Positions 22,748 through 33,740 of a DNA stretch of 64,000 nucleotides are shown piece by piece. This DNA comes from Lasiodiplodia sp. COLG20 (lineage: Eukaryota; Ascomycota; Dothideomycetes; Botryosphaeriales; Botryosphaeriaceae). The notes beneath the pieces were generated by a model. That model saw nothing but the letters and a program-made list of their open reading frames with translations. It had not been told where the DNA came from and did not search any database. Within the stretch, counting starts at the first letter, position 1; each line of letters opens with the position of its first letter. The stretch lies in the NCBI GenBank assembly GCA_009801085.1, contig VNWV01000016.1:186001-250000 (forward strand), written 5' to 3'. The position numbers and the translations under genes are program-made.

Positions 22748-25700
22748 ATGGAATTTGGCTTGGTAGAATTCATAATACTTGGACTTCTTACGGTTGCATT
22801 TTGTGGATTACTCGGAATAATACCCATATCAATCAAACACCAGTACGTAGCCATTCCATCTAAATAAGTAGCAACCGAATCTAATTTCTTTTGTTCCTTC
22901 CTCTTGAATAGCCATGGACCAGCGCCAGAATCTTCGGAGCCCCATGCTCACCAGGGCGTCTCTCAATCGACTATTCTCGACGATTCAAAGCAAACATCGT
23001 CTTCCCCTAGCGGAACTGCAGTCGCACAAGGCCAATCTCCAAGCAAGGGATCTGAAACTACAGAGCGAGGGATGCCACGACTCGATATGCTGTCTCCGGA
23101 CCCTGCCCTCACAAACGTGCCTGAGACTTCCCCACAATCCCATGGAAATAGCCTCACACATCAGGATTACACAATAGGGTGGATGTGTGCTCTGCCAATC
23201 GAGTTGACGGCAGCCAAGGCTATGCTAGACCAGACTCATCCTGACCTTCCGAAGGCAAACTCAGCGGATTCAAATACTTATACCCTGGGCAGAATCGGAA
23301 GCCATAACATCGCCCTGGCTGGTCTACCCAACGGATCTTATGGGACGAACTCAGCCGCAGTAGCTGCTTCTCATATGCTATCGGCTTTCCCGAATTTACG
23401 CTTCGGTTTAATGGTCGGCATTGGCGGAGGAGCTCCCAGCGAAGACCATGATATCCGACTTGGCGATATCGTGGTAAGCAAGCCACAGGGAACGGATGGT
23501 AAGAGAGTGTTCCCTTTGTAATTTCATTATCCAAGCTTACACTTCCAGGTGGTGTTATACAGATAGACCTTGGAAAGACCACCGGAACCGGGCTCAAACG
23601 CACTGGAACACTCAATAGACCTCCGACTGCACTGTTGACAGCGCTCACAAAACTTGAAGCGGAGCATTTCGGTGGATCCGAGAAGGTTCCAGTCTACGTT
23701 GAGAGACTTCGCAAGAAATATCCAAGCAAAGCAAAGGAGTTCGCCTATCGAGTCTCAGACGACAATCTATACCAGGCAGGCTATGAGCACAGACAAGCGG
23801 AGAAGACGTGTCGGGATTGCGACACGAAAGAACTCGTTTGCAGGGAAAATCGAGAGAGCGAGAATCCAGTCATCCATTACGGTACTATCGCCTCCAGCAA
23901 CCAGGTCATCAAGCACGGTCCTACTAGAGACCGCCTTCAGAGAGAACACGAGGCTCTTTGCTTTGAGATGGAAGCAGCAGGCCTTATGAATGATTTTCCA
24001 TGTATTGTAATTCGGGGGATCTGCGATTATGCCGACTCACACAAGAACAAACGCTGGCAACCGTATGCTGCCGCAGTGGCGGCAGCGTATGCAAGAGAGC
24101 TTCTAGAACAGATCGCCGCAAACGCAGTAGAGTCTATAAGTCTGGCGAAGGAGATAGCAAGTCTGCGGGAGGAGATGACAAGAACGGGTTAGTTAGACCC
24201 CACTCCTATTCAAATACTTGGATCCAAAATTGACCTTCTTCTTAATTCTCAAGTATCTTCCGCTATAACTCATGGCCTTCGACCGGTCCAAGACGGTAAG
24301 TCCGCGAGCAAAACTTACCCTATATCCAATCTAATTTGTTGGCAGACTTGGGAAGAAGAAAAAGCCACGAGATCCTTGACTGGCTCAGTCAATCCAACCA
24401 CGAAGCAAAATATGCCGACTCTATCAACAGCGACAGATACAAAGAAGGAACCGGTCGATGGTTCTTGAACTCTCCAGAATTTCAAGCCTGGCTCCGCAAA
24501 CGCGGGAAAACGATGTTCTGTCCTGGAATTCCGGGATCTGGAAAAACCATCATCGCGTCGCTTGCGATACAGAACTTGTTGTCTTTCCCTAGTGACAACA
24601 AATCAGTCATTGCCTTCTTATATTGCGATTACGGAAGAAAGGATGAACAGACAACTGATGGCCTTCTTGCTGCCCTACTGCGGCAAATTTGCCAAGGCGA
24701 TCGCCAGCTTCCTAATCCGATATCTAACTTGTACACAGTCTGTGAGAACCAGAAAAGAAGGCCTAAGCGAGACGAACTGAGCAGGGCGCTAACCACCCTG
24801 GTCAAGAGTTACGATCAAGTATCCATCATAATAGATGCTCTTGATGAGTGCTCTGAGAAAACTCGCAGGGAGTTGTTGTTTTTAGTCCGCCACTTGCAGA
24901 AAGAAACGTCAATCAATCTCTTGGCAACATCTCGTCCTGTTCCGGAAATTGAGGAGCTTTTTCAAGAAGATCTACGACTGGAAATTCGAGCAAGCAAGAA
25001 CGACGTCGAGATCTATCTACAAAGCAGACTTTACGACCTACCTGATTGGGCACGAGAAGACGAAACCTTGCAACAAAAAATCAAACGTGACATTTCAGAG
25101 GCTATTGACGGAATGTTAGTATATAAGCCGTGAATATTATAAAATTAACTAACATGATATACCATAGGTTTCTACTTGCGAGGCTTCATTTCGATTCGCT
25201 CAAAGGAAAGCAAACTCAGGGAGAAATTGAAGAAGCTCTAGACGCATTCCAGCATCCTCAAGGAGACAAGAACTCTCTCAAAATAGCATATGATGGAGCT
25301 CTCCAACGCATTACTGGACAGACACCCAATGAGAAGATGTGGGCTCAAAGAGTTCTCTCATGGGTCGTTCTCGCACGAAGACCCTTGAGCCCTGCGGAAC
25401 TCCAACATGCGCTTGGAGTCAGACCAGGGGACCGAGAGCTAAACAGGAAACACTTTCCACGCCCCGCTAATATCGTTTCGCTATGCGCGGGACTGGTCTT
25501 AATCGACCAGGAGAGTAATGTCGTCCAGCTCGTCCATTATACGACAAAGGAGTACTTTGAGAACAATCCTCCGGAATGGATACAATCCGCAAAAGCAGAT
25601 CTGGCAGGATCGTGCCTTGAATACCTTACTCTCGATGCTTTTTCTGATGGCTCATGCCTCAGCACGGCAGCGTTCACGAAGCGTACTAGTGAGAACGCAT

Positions 25701-26779
25701 TCTTTAGCTACGCGGCCTGCTACTGGGGGAAGCACTCTCAGGGTGTCGAAGCCAGCGTGAAGGATGTTGCTCGGACATTTCTTTCCAACTACAGCTACAC
25801 AGACTCCGCAGGCCAGATTATAGAAGGTCTGTTTTCAGAATCTCCGAAATGGTCAGGGATCCATACAGTTGCATTCCTCGGCTCAAGCAAGTGGTTGCAA
25901 TTCCTACTCGATGAGCAACCAGATCAGCAGAAATGGTTAGAAATGATCATCTCGAGGGATCGCATCATGAGGACGCCACTTCTTCTGGCAGCAGAGAATG
26001 GGCACAAGGCGGTGGTGAAGATACTTATCGATGTTGAAGATGGTGTGAACGCCGACTCGAAGGATCGTTATGATGCCCCGCTTCTTGCAGCGGCAGGGAA
26101 TGGACACGAGGCGGTGGTGAAGATGCTTATCGATGCTGAAGAGAGAGTCAACGCTGACTTGAGGGATTGCTACGCTGCACCGCTCCTTGAAGCAGTGGCG
26201 AATGGGCACGACGCGGTGGTGAAGCTGCTTATCGATGCTGAAGAGAAAATAAACGCTGGCTCGAGGGATTTCTACGGCCGGCTGCTCTGTACAGCAGCAG
26301 AAAGTGGAAACGAGACGATAGTAAAATTGTTCATCGATCTTGGAGATAAAGTGAACTTCAACTTCAAAGATCATTATGAGTACCAGTCACCGCTCTCATT
26401 GGCAGCAAAAAACAGACACGGGGCGGTAGCAAAGATGCTTATCGATCTTGGAGACAGAGTGGACCTTAACTTAAAAGATTTTTGGTGGGGCAGATCGCCG
26501 CTCTCTTGGGCAGTAATGAGTGGATCCGAGGAGGTGGTTAAGATGCTTATCGATTGTGAAGACAGAGTAGACGTTGATTCGAAGAATGTTAACGGTTGCA
26601 CGCCGCTCTGGGAGGCGGCATATCACGGACGAGAAGCAATAGCAAATATGCTTCTTGATCTTGGAGATAGAGTGGACATTAATTCGAAGGATGATCGCGG
26701 CCTGACGCCGCTTGATTGCGCAATACAGGAGGGACACGAGGCGGTGGGGAGAGTTCTCAGAGACAACGGTGGATGTTAA
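22748..26779 (+). CDS. Membrane-anchored nucleoside phosphorylase-NACHT-ankyrin protein, 1247 aa
   Basis: An intact fungal NLR-like protein. The six-exon model is 22748-22842, 22912-23498, 23549-24187, 24254-24295, 24346-25114 and 25168-26779. Introns of 69, 50, 66, 50 and 53 bp all have GT-AG ends, and the lengths sum to 1248 codons including the stop. Exon 1 encodes a hydrophobic helix (FIILGLLTVAFCGLLGIIP) that predicts an N-terminal membrane anchor. A PNP_UDP phosphorylase-like domain spans about residues 118-430 (YTIGWMCALPIE, VGIGGGAPS, CFEMEAAGL). NACHT follows, with Walker A GIPGSGKT near 515-522 and Walker B IIIDALDECS near 614. About eight ankyrin repeats lie from 975 to the end (EAVVKMLIDAEERVNADLRD type). 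In this family the phosphorylase-like domain is taken to be the effector and the repeats the sensor. Confidence 0.88.
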
Positions 26780-27097
26780 CTTTAACCGCGGCAATGACGC
26801 GCGCATATGACAGTTCGATCAAGTGCCCTGTGTACCAGACCGTTCTATGAACTCCACTGACGCACTTCGTGGCTAGGAGCACAATATTAGTTGGCATTAC
26901 CGCTCGGAATGCTCGGCCGGCGATTGTGTGAAGGGAACAGCACAGAATGAACGTCTTTTAAGCAAATGTTGACTTATCGCTTTTCTCATGCATGTCGCTG
27001 ATGCCATTACCTGATGCTCGTTCGAGTTTGGACCGCGAAAACGTAGACGCGAGATGTGGAAGCACGAGAAACGGTCACACAAGTGTGACAGTAATGT
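26780..27097. other. Short gene-free interval
   Basis: About 320 bases between the phosphorylase-NACHT-ankyrin gene and a NACHT remnant on the opposite strand. Nothing recognisable is present. Confidence 0.45.
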
Positions 27098-27592
27098 TTA
27101 AGCCAAAACACAATCCCACATCAAGCGGTTAGAAGGAATGACTTGTTTAGGACTACGCGGAGGTTTGAAATGTTGAATCAGTTCGTGCTGCGACACCTTG
27201 GTTGTTGCTTCAGCCATGAAACAGTGTTCCATGCAGTCTTGATTCATTTCAATATCAAGATCTAACCACAAGCCGTACCGGAGTTCGAAACGGGGCCCGA
27301 ATTTGAGTTCTTCGTAGTACTGGACTTTAGTGAGGGAGAACTTTGCCAGTTCGGTGTACACGTTCTGATGGGAAAAGGGTGCGTCCGGGCCAAGCATTAT
27401 TTGTCTGAAATCCGGTTGGTTGATGAATGCTCGCGCCGTCTCATGGATGAGTTGGGCTCGTTGATTCTCTTCTTGGACCTCCAGCAACCCTGCACAATCA
27501 TCTTTCAACTTCCGCATGAACGGTAAGTTGATATCCATTAGCTCGCCGCGCACTTTGAAACTGCTTGATTTAATAGTGGTCGAAACTTTCAC
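27098..27592 (-). pseudogene. NACHT-protein remnant
   Basis: A 164-codon open frame that resembles only the region after the NACHT domain in fungal STAND proteins. The stretch GLLEVQEENQRAQLIHETAR followed by AFINQPDF corresponds to the 'GLLEV...VQFIHETVREFL' segment, and NVYTELAKFSLTKVQYY to the helix after it. No P-loop, Walker B motif or repeat domain was found on either side. I read this as a leftover of a once larger gene; a short functional protein cannot be excluded. Confidence 0.4.
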
Positions 27593-28333
27593 CTCATATT
27601 ATTGCTCTGCCATCTCAAAGTCACATTAACTACAAATGTGGAGTAGTAGTGGCTGCTTCCGGCTGTGGAACGGGAGCGAGCGGTTAAGCAGCTTCTTGAG
27701 TTAGGCTAATGCACTGCGCGGAGACCACACCACTGTTGCGTTTCGCTCTGTGTAACTACCCACAAGCAGATTTGTGCGCTAATATTAGGCATGTAAGTTT
27801 AAACTTGGTGGCAATGCATGGATCAAGGAGAGGCTTTACTATTTCTTTGGCCTAAATAAGATGCGACAACAATAGCGGCGTTACTTCATGGTTATTTCGG
27901 TACCTTGCACTCTAGCGGGGTGTCTGAAACTTCAGAGCTTGCATAGAGCATTCAGAAGCAGAGCTTCCAGCTTGAATATTCGTGGGAGGCCATTGATGGC
28001 AATGGCGCTAGGCTACGGCCTGAAGTGTGCGCAAGGTTTCTTCCTTAAGTTAAATATGGCAAGCTGAACTTCGAGCGTGCGTAGTGCCATGTAACTTGCA
28101 CTATTTTTAGACTCTATGATGCGAGTCGGCCTTTAACCCGTTCTTCATTTTTAACGTCTGTTGCCTTCTCGGTTTCCCGGCCAGCTGGAAGGGGAACTAA
28201 GCATCCGAAGCCTCCCTACGTTTGACTTAAGCAAGCATTTTGATATAAGGCCGGACTGCTCAAATAGATAAAATGTTTTCTAAACTCATCAGTACAGTCT
28301 CTATAAAGGCTGCTCTTTACTTCTACCAACAAG
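27593..28333. other. Gene-free, probably decayed interval
   Basis: About 740 bases without a supportable gene, flanked on both sides by pseudogenes. No repeat or transposon end was recognised. Confidence 0.4.
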
Positions 28334-30550
28334 ATGGCTTCTTTCAACCAAGGAACCGAATCACCCACCTTTCACGTACATACAGGGGTTTGGACCAACT
28401 GGAGCAGTGGCTCTGTTTTCAGGATTACTATCTCGCTAGGACAGCGAGAAGGTGCCCTTCTTGTTACATTCTTAGCGTTATTCGTCAACTTTGTTGGAAC
28501 GAGCTTCTAGAGAATTTCCTGCTTTGGGCTCCACCACCTATACTCCACTAAGGTGGCGCAAGACGCGCTTCACCACCAGCGCCAGGCTATACTCCGCAAT
28601 ACAGCGAATGGCACAAGTGGGCTGTAGGGATTCTTCAGTATTCTATGGGCATGGCGTCGCAAGGCTCCAGTACGAATAGCTTATTGCCGGATACTACCAA
28701 TGATCGGCTTTACAATCTTCTACATAGCCGCTTTCGGAACTGCCAGCACTTTTTCCGCGAGGATATATACTTCAATGGGCAGTGATGTTCTTGTCCGTAG
28801 TCCTACCTGTGGCCTACTCCTGATCGATGGTCAGATGAGCATGAACGACGCACGGACTCGACTGGCACTTTTTCTCAAACAGAAATATAACTCATATGTT
28901 AAGTATGCTTAGAATTGCTACTCGAGTCAATCGGAACTGGAATCCTGTAACGTATTCAGCACAAGGCTGTCGGGCACGAAAATCACGCGCAACGCAAGCT
29001 GCCCCTTCGGGAAGGGAATCTGCAAATCCGACTACGGCAACATCATTTTCGACACGGGTTATCTGGATAACCATGCCAACTTCAGCTTAAACACTCGCCC
29101 AGGCGAACGTGTGCTCTTTCGGCGTGTGACCAGTTGCGCCCCGCTTGATTCGGAGAGATACTCGAAGACATACATTTCACCCGTGACCGGACTCAACTAC
29201 ACACGCTTCTACTATGGGTCATTAGCTGGATTTAGCGACGGTAAACATGGTCTGGACTACACCTACGAGTATCCAGAATTAACCCCAATACTTCGAAGCG
29301 AACCCGAGGTCAAGATAGAGCAAGTTGGTGGAGTAAGCACCTATACAATTCAGTAGGTTCTTACTCCAACCAAGTTCCATACAGCTAATAATTGGCTACA
29401 GACTCGCCAGTGCTTTTCAATTCAATGGGTCTTATGACTCTACATCTCGCTTCGTCCCCATACCAGCACTTCAGCATGCGAATGCAGATGTCCACGTCGT
29501 TTTCCTCTCCGCCGACAGAATTATTTACACCGGGAAGATCGACGATCCGTGGTTCTCAGCTCATGTCGGAGGTATCTCTAGTGCCCTTTTCGGATACGAC
29601 ACTGTTTCTGCTACCCCGGCATATCTTGCAGACAAATCGGTATCTGCGCTTGCGTGTTCGGTCCAAGAACAATACTGAAATCCGAACCTGCATGCCGACG
29701 AACGATGTTCACCATTAAGCGGATCCCATAACTCCTTATATGCAGCAAGCCGACTCTGGAAGACAGAGAGTCATCAACAGATTTTCAGTTGGGTTTCCAC
29801 AATCCTGTTTTGCCTACAAGCAGACATAACCATGGCCCCCGTGATGGCCGGAGGGGAATCATTGCTTGCCAAATACAAGCTCACGGCCGGATTCTCACCC
29901 AGTCTTCCAAATAATTAGTGGCAAATCGAAATGGAAAATTGGCATGCAGCATCTTTGGTTACCATGCAGGGTGGCATAGTTGACGTTGCAAAGGGATATC
30001 CAAAGGATCTAGAGCCGTGGGTGACAAGACCTAGTAATGAAGTGCAAAAGGCTCTCTGTAACAGTCAAGTAAGTACATAATGCTTTTAATCTCGAGTCCC
30101 CATCCATACTTATGTGTGCTTCAGAAAGCCCCAAATCCAGGATACTTCAACTTCTCTGTTTTCGGCCTCTCCTTCACTCTCGCACTGGGCAGCATCATAA
30201 TATGCATGTCGTATGCACTCGAACCCCTTACGAGCTGGATTCAGAGACGTCGTAATCTCGATACTTATAGCCGACTTGAAAGGTCCACCAACGAAGTTCT
30301 GCAATTACAGCGTCTGGCACATGAGGAGTTGGGGATTGGTGAGTGGGAAGGATGTACGAGTGATGTTCCTATCACCAAAGGAAGGGACAGACTGGCAGTT
30401 TTAGATCTTGACGACTTGGGACACCCGCGCCTCAAAGGACCAGTCCAGCCATTTGACGAGACAATCCCTACCCAGGGTGTTCATAAGGAGGCTACACTCG
30501 TGGAAGTGGGGCAGGAACATGATGCGGCATCAGCTACGGGCCGTCCTTGA
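28334..30550 (+). pseudogene. Fungal membrane-protein gene with five in-frame stops
   Basis: A three-exon gene can be followed by homology-like text and splice sites: 28334-29352, 29402-30068 and 30125-30550, with introns of 49 bp (GTAGGT...ACAG) and 56 bp (GTAAGT...TTCAG) that keep phase. The encoded protein starts MASFNQGTESPTFHVHTGVW and has hydrophobic segments, a Cys-rich extracellular-like region and a final TM (FGLSFTLALGSIIICMSYAL). It resembles a common fungal family of uncharacterised multi-pass membrane proteins. The frame is interrupted by TAG at 28508, 28625, 28910 and 29916 and TGA at 29676. By context the first two replace Trp (GTSF-stop-RI, TSGL-stop-GFF) and two others probably replace Gln. 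TGG to TAG and CAG to TAG both fit CpA to TpA mutation on one strand or the other. A full-length product cannot be made. Confidence 0.75.
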
Positions 30551-30880
30551 TGAAACTCCGGCTGAAAGTCCGATTTCGTCCGCAGACAACACAAGTTGAA
30601 GATCTAGGCTTCAGGGTGAGAATTTACACGGAAATTTCTTAGCGCAGATTTGGATTTCGCTCATTTCATCGGTAGTTAAAACAGTTCTTCGGAGTTTCTT
30701 TTCCCCGCATATTTTTTTCATTTACAGAAGTGTTTGTGAAGGCTTAGTGACTGTTTCGTTATTCTTTCGGAATGGAATTGATTGATATTGCTGCTTAATT
30801 GAACGATGCTTAGGCTACTGAGACTATACATATTGGGGGAAATGGGGGCTCGGGTTGTTGAGGTGATGTACAAGTTGGGC
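30551..30880. other. Convergent intergenic interval
   Basis: About 330 bases between the 3' ends of two convergent genes. The T-rich stretch near 30700-30720 could serve 3'-end formation. No coding potential was seen. Confidence 0.4.
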
Positions 30881-31570
30881 TTAAGCCGGGCAGCAGAAGA
30901 CCTTCCTACCATGGCCAGTGCACTTGCCATTGGGGTCGTCGCCGTAGTGGCTCTGAGTGATCTCGTTGGTTCCATCAGGACACTGTGCATCGCAGTCGGG
31001 AGCCTCACCATGCCAGCTGCAGCCGGAAAAGTCGCGTACATCAACGGGCAGAATCTGGTAGATCTCGTTCGTGTTGGCGGCGCTGACCTGGATGACCTCG
31101 AAGAGGGCGTTTTCATCGTCCTTGGCGTTTCTCTCCAGGATGGGCTTCTCGATCTTGTCGTAGGCGCTGTCGTCGTTCGAGGGGATCTTGCTTCCGTCGA
31201 CGTACATGACCCAGGCGACGCCCTGGGCCTGCTCGGTGTAGACCTCGACCCACAGCTTCTGCACCTCGCCGTAGTCTTCCCAGAGTAGAGCGTTCTGCAG
31301 ATCCTCGTCCGTGTCCCAGATGGTGATGCGGCTGAAGTCGTCGTAGTGCTCGTTCGCCCACTTCTTCGCTGCGGTTTGCGTCAGGGTGTAGAAGACGTGC
31401 TCGATGCCGTAGTCGTTCCACAGATCCATCATGTCCTCTACTTCGGATTTAGAAGGAGTAGGGCGCTGGTCGTCGCGGCGTTGAAGGTCGGGGGCTTGGA
31501 TAGGCCCTGCGAGGACGGACTGGGGAGCCTGGAGAGCGAGAAGGGCGGCGGTGAGGACAGAGGAAAGCAT
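30881..31570 (-). CDS. Secreted protein with C-terminal six-cysteine domain, 229 aa
   Basis: An intronless gene for a predicted secreted protein. From the ATG at 31570 the protein begins with a signal peptide (MLSSVLTAALLALQAPQSVLA). This start was chosen because a longer reading from 31675 would bury the signal under 35 residues. The middle is acidic and unassigned (WNDYGIEHVFYTLTQTAAKK). The last 50 residues hold six cysteines (GCSW, PDCDAQC, GKCTGHGRKVFCCPA), a pattern also seen at the ends of some fungal chitinases and other secreted proteins. The function is unknown. A TATAAA at 31676-31681 on the minus strand lies about 105 bases upstream. The neighbour across the 580-bp divergent promoter is an ankyrin protein. 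Confidence 0.75.
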   Translation of the reverse strand: MLSSVLTAALLALQAPQSVLAGPIQAPDLQRRDDQRPTPSKSEVEDMMDLWNDYGIEHVFYTLTQTAAKKWANEHYDDFSRITIWDTDEDLQNALLWEDYGEVQKLWVEVYTEQAQGVAWVMYVDGSKIPSNDDSAYDKIEKPILERNAKDDENALFEVIQVSAANTNEIYQILPVDVRDFSGCSWHGEAPDCDAQCPDGTNEITQSHYGDDPNGKCTGHGRKVFCCPA

Positions 31571-32149
31571 TTTGAGGTAATTTTGAGGAGTTTTGTGATG
31601 AAGATGGGATATTAGTCTTGTGAATGCTGATGCTGTTGATTGTTTGATGCTGTTGTCGAAGTGCTCTCGCATCACTTTATACCCAATGCCATACGACTAG
31701 TCATGGCTGTTGGTATTTGTCGTTATCTTCGGAGTTGAGGAGGGTTTGTTGTGTTGGTCCCATGTTAGTTCGACCAGATGTTGCATACTGGAATAGCAAT
31801 GCGGCATAGTACATGTTCTGCCAGCTTTGGAGTTGATTCTATTCTCATGGTGGCTCTGTTCGCTTGATGTAGTCGAATTGAGCACGGGCAGGCAGATCAT
31901 TACCCTGAGCGGCGTCAAGGCTCCGCCTTTCCTCCAGGCAGCGATGGTAGTGCGGCACAGTACATAGCAAAGTTACTGGGCGCCAACGCGGCACAGTAAA
32001 GCGACAAGCGGGCCGATCGACAAAGCGACGGCGACAAAAATAACATGCACGTCCAAGGTAACATGTGACTTCGGGATACATACACATATCAGTCCGCGTC
32101 GTTCACGCTTCTTCCCGCCGCACCCCACCCTCATCTCTCCGCTCCACCC
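31571..32149. promoter_or_regulatory. Divergent promoter region with three GCGGCAYAGTA copies
   Basis: The shared upstream region of a secreted protein (minus strand) and an ankyrin protein (plus strand). A TATAAA box for the minus-strand gene lies at 31676-31681. The motif GCGGCA(C/T)AGTA occurs three times, at 31801, 31952 and 31988, in the same orientation. Binding factors are unknown. Confidence 0.4.
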
Positions 32150-33004
32150 ATGGCAACCCGAAGCGAAGTTCTCGAGGCCTGCACCGATCAACCCCCCGAA
32201 GCGGTCCTCGCGCTCGCGCAGACATGCGCCGCCGCCGACCGGCCGACGGAAATGGATATGGCCTACGAGGCAGTCAAGCACGGCAACGTCGCTCTGCTCC
32301 GCTGGCTGCTGCACAACGCCACCACGCCCGTGTCGCGCGGCATCCTGCTCTTCGAGGCGGCCAGCGCGCGCTCGCAGCCGTGCATGCAAGCCATCCTCGA
32401 CCTGGGCCTGGACATCAATCTCGCCAACAACCCGACGGGCCTGCGCCCTTCGACGGATCGCGTCGGCGGCGTCCTGCACCGCGCCCTGCGCAGCCCGCGC
32501 TGTCCGCCCGACTTTTTCGCCTGGCTGCTCGAGCGTGGCGCCGACCCGAACGCCGTCGAGACCGGCGCCCAGCGCCACATCCTCATCTACGCCATGGCGC
32601 ACGGCGACGACGACACGGCCATGCCCCTCGTGAAGCTACTTCTCGCGTACGGCGCTGACGTGAACCGTGCCAAGGCCCTGCATTACGTCGCCTCGGTTAA
32701 CGATGTTAAGAAGGCGAGGTTCCTCGTCGAAGAGGCCGGCGCGAACGTCGATGAGCCCGGCGTGCCTGAGAAGGATTTCTACTGGGAGCGAGGACCTGGC
32801 ACTCCATTACATACCGCTGTAGCGAGAGGCCACTCTGGTATTACTGGCTACCTTTTAAAGCAAGGCGCTAGTCTAGATACTAGAGACGCGATTAAGGGCA
32901 TGACTCCATTAGAGGTGGCTGAGGATCGTTGGGGGCCGCGAAGTGTCATCACTGTCTTGAAGTTATGGCGTAAGAAACGTCAGAATAATGACCCTAGTGC
33001 GTAG
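32150..33004 (+). CDS. Ankyrin-repeat protein, 284 aa
   Basis: An intronless open frame from ATG at 32150. Ankyrin-type helices are visible throughout: VKHGNVALLRWLLHNA, CMQAILDLGLDINLANNP, FFAWLLERGADPNAVETG, LVKLLLAYGADVNRAKAL and TPLHTAVARGHSGITGYLLK. There is no NACHT or other catalytic domain, so it is a stand-alone repeat protein likely used for protein binding. The first 500 bases are very GC-rich, while the last 300 are clearly less so, an abrupt change in codon use near 32650 that could mark fusion or gene conversion. Confidence 0.75.
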   Translation: MATRSEVLEACTDQPPEAVLALAQTCAAADRPTEMDMAYEAVKHGNVALLRWLLHNATTPVSRGILLFEAASARSQPCMQAILDLGLDINLANNPTGLRPSTDRVGGVLHRALRSPRCPPDFFAWLLERGADPNAVETGAQRHILIYAMAHGDDDTAMPLVKLLLAYGADVNRAKALHYVASVNDVKKARFLVEEAGANVDEPGVPEKDFYWERGPGTPLHTAVARGHSGITGYLLKQGASLDTRDAIKGMTPLEVAEDRWGPRSVITVLKLWRKKRQNNDPSA

Positions 33005-33740
33005 TTGAAGAACCACTTGTAGCAATGGTACGATTTGTAAGGAATAGGATTTGAGAACTTCGGACATTGGCATAATCAAATAGACTAGGCTGTCACAGAT
33101 TTTGTTGATAATGATTTTGAAGTTCGCCATGATTTCCTCCTGCTATTTCCACAATACGACCGTAGCAGCTGCGGGCCGCACCAACGTATAGCCAGAAACG
33201 AGCTTCAAGGCCAAGTTGACACATGACCCCGGGAGTATTCTATCACTCCGACATCGCCCTGGAAAGGAGATGGGAGGCATACCTTATCTTGGAAATAATC
33301 ATTCATGCCAAAGAGAAGTTGGACTTCCAAGGCATCCATTCCTTTATAGTATGGTCCTCCTGCAAAACTACAACTGAGTGCTGCAGCAAAGGCCGTGCAC
33401 CCCCTTCAAGAGTAATTGTAGGCACATAGCCCGAGCGTGCTACAAGTGCTTTAGGATACCTTTAGGCAGTGTTTGGTCTCGCTTTCCACTTTGTTTAGCC
33501 TCGTTTCATAAAATCTATTCTTTATTTCTACCCACTCCTTCAATGCATTCGGAGCAGACCCAACAGCGCGGACGACCAACCTTATTGACACAAGCCGCTC
33601 ACTTGCGTCTCAATAAACCTCAAATTGCTTCGGTTGTCCGTACCACCTGACTAGAAATCTGAACTGCATCCTCATCTGTCGCACCAAGAGTAGGCAACCA
33701 CAATGATCACCTGAGCCCCACGCACTTCACCCCATCTGTC
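33005..33740. other. Intergenic region, nothing recognised
   Basis: About 735 bases between the ends of two convergent genes. Only short open frames without similarity are present. Confidence 0.45.

Noticed and set aside
29353..29356. TAG at 29354-29356 as a sixth stop in the membrane-protein pseudogene
   Set aside because: It falls inside a 49-bp intron (GTAGGT...ACAG, 29353-29401) that restores the family frame, so it is not counted as a lesion.
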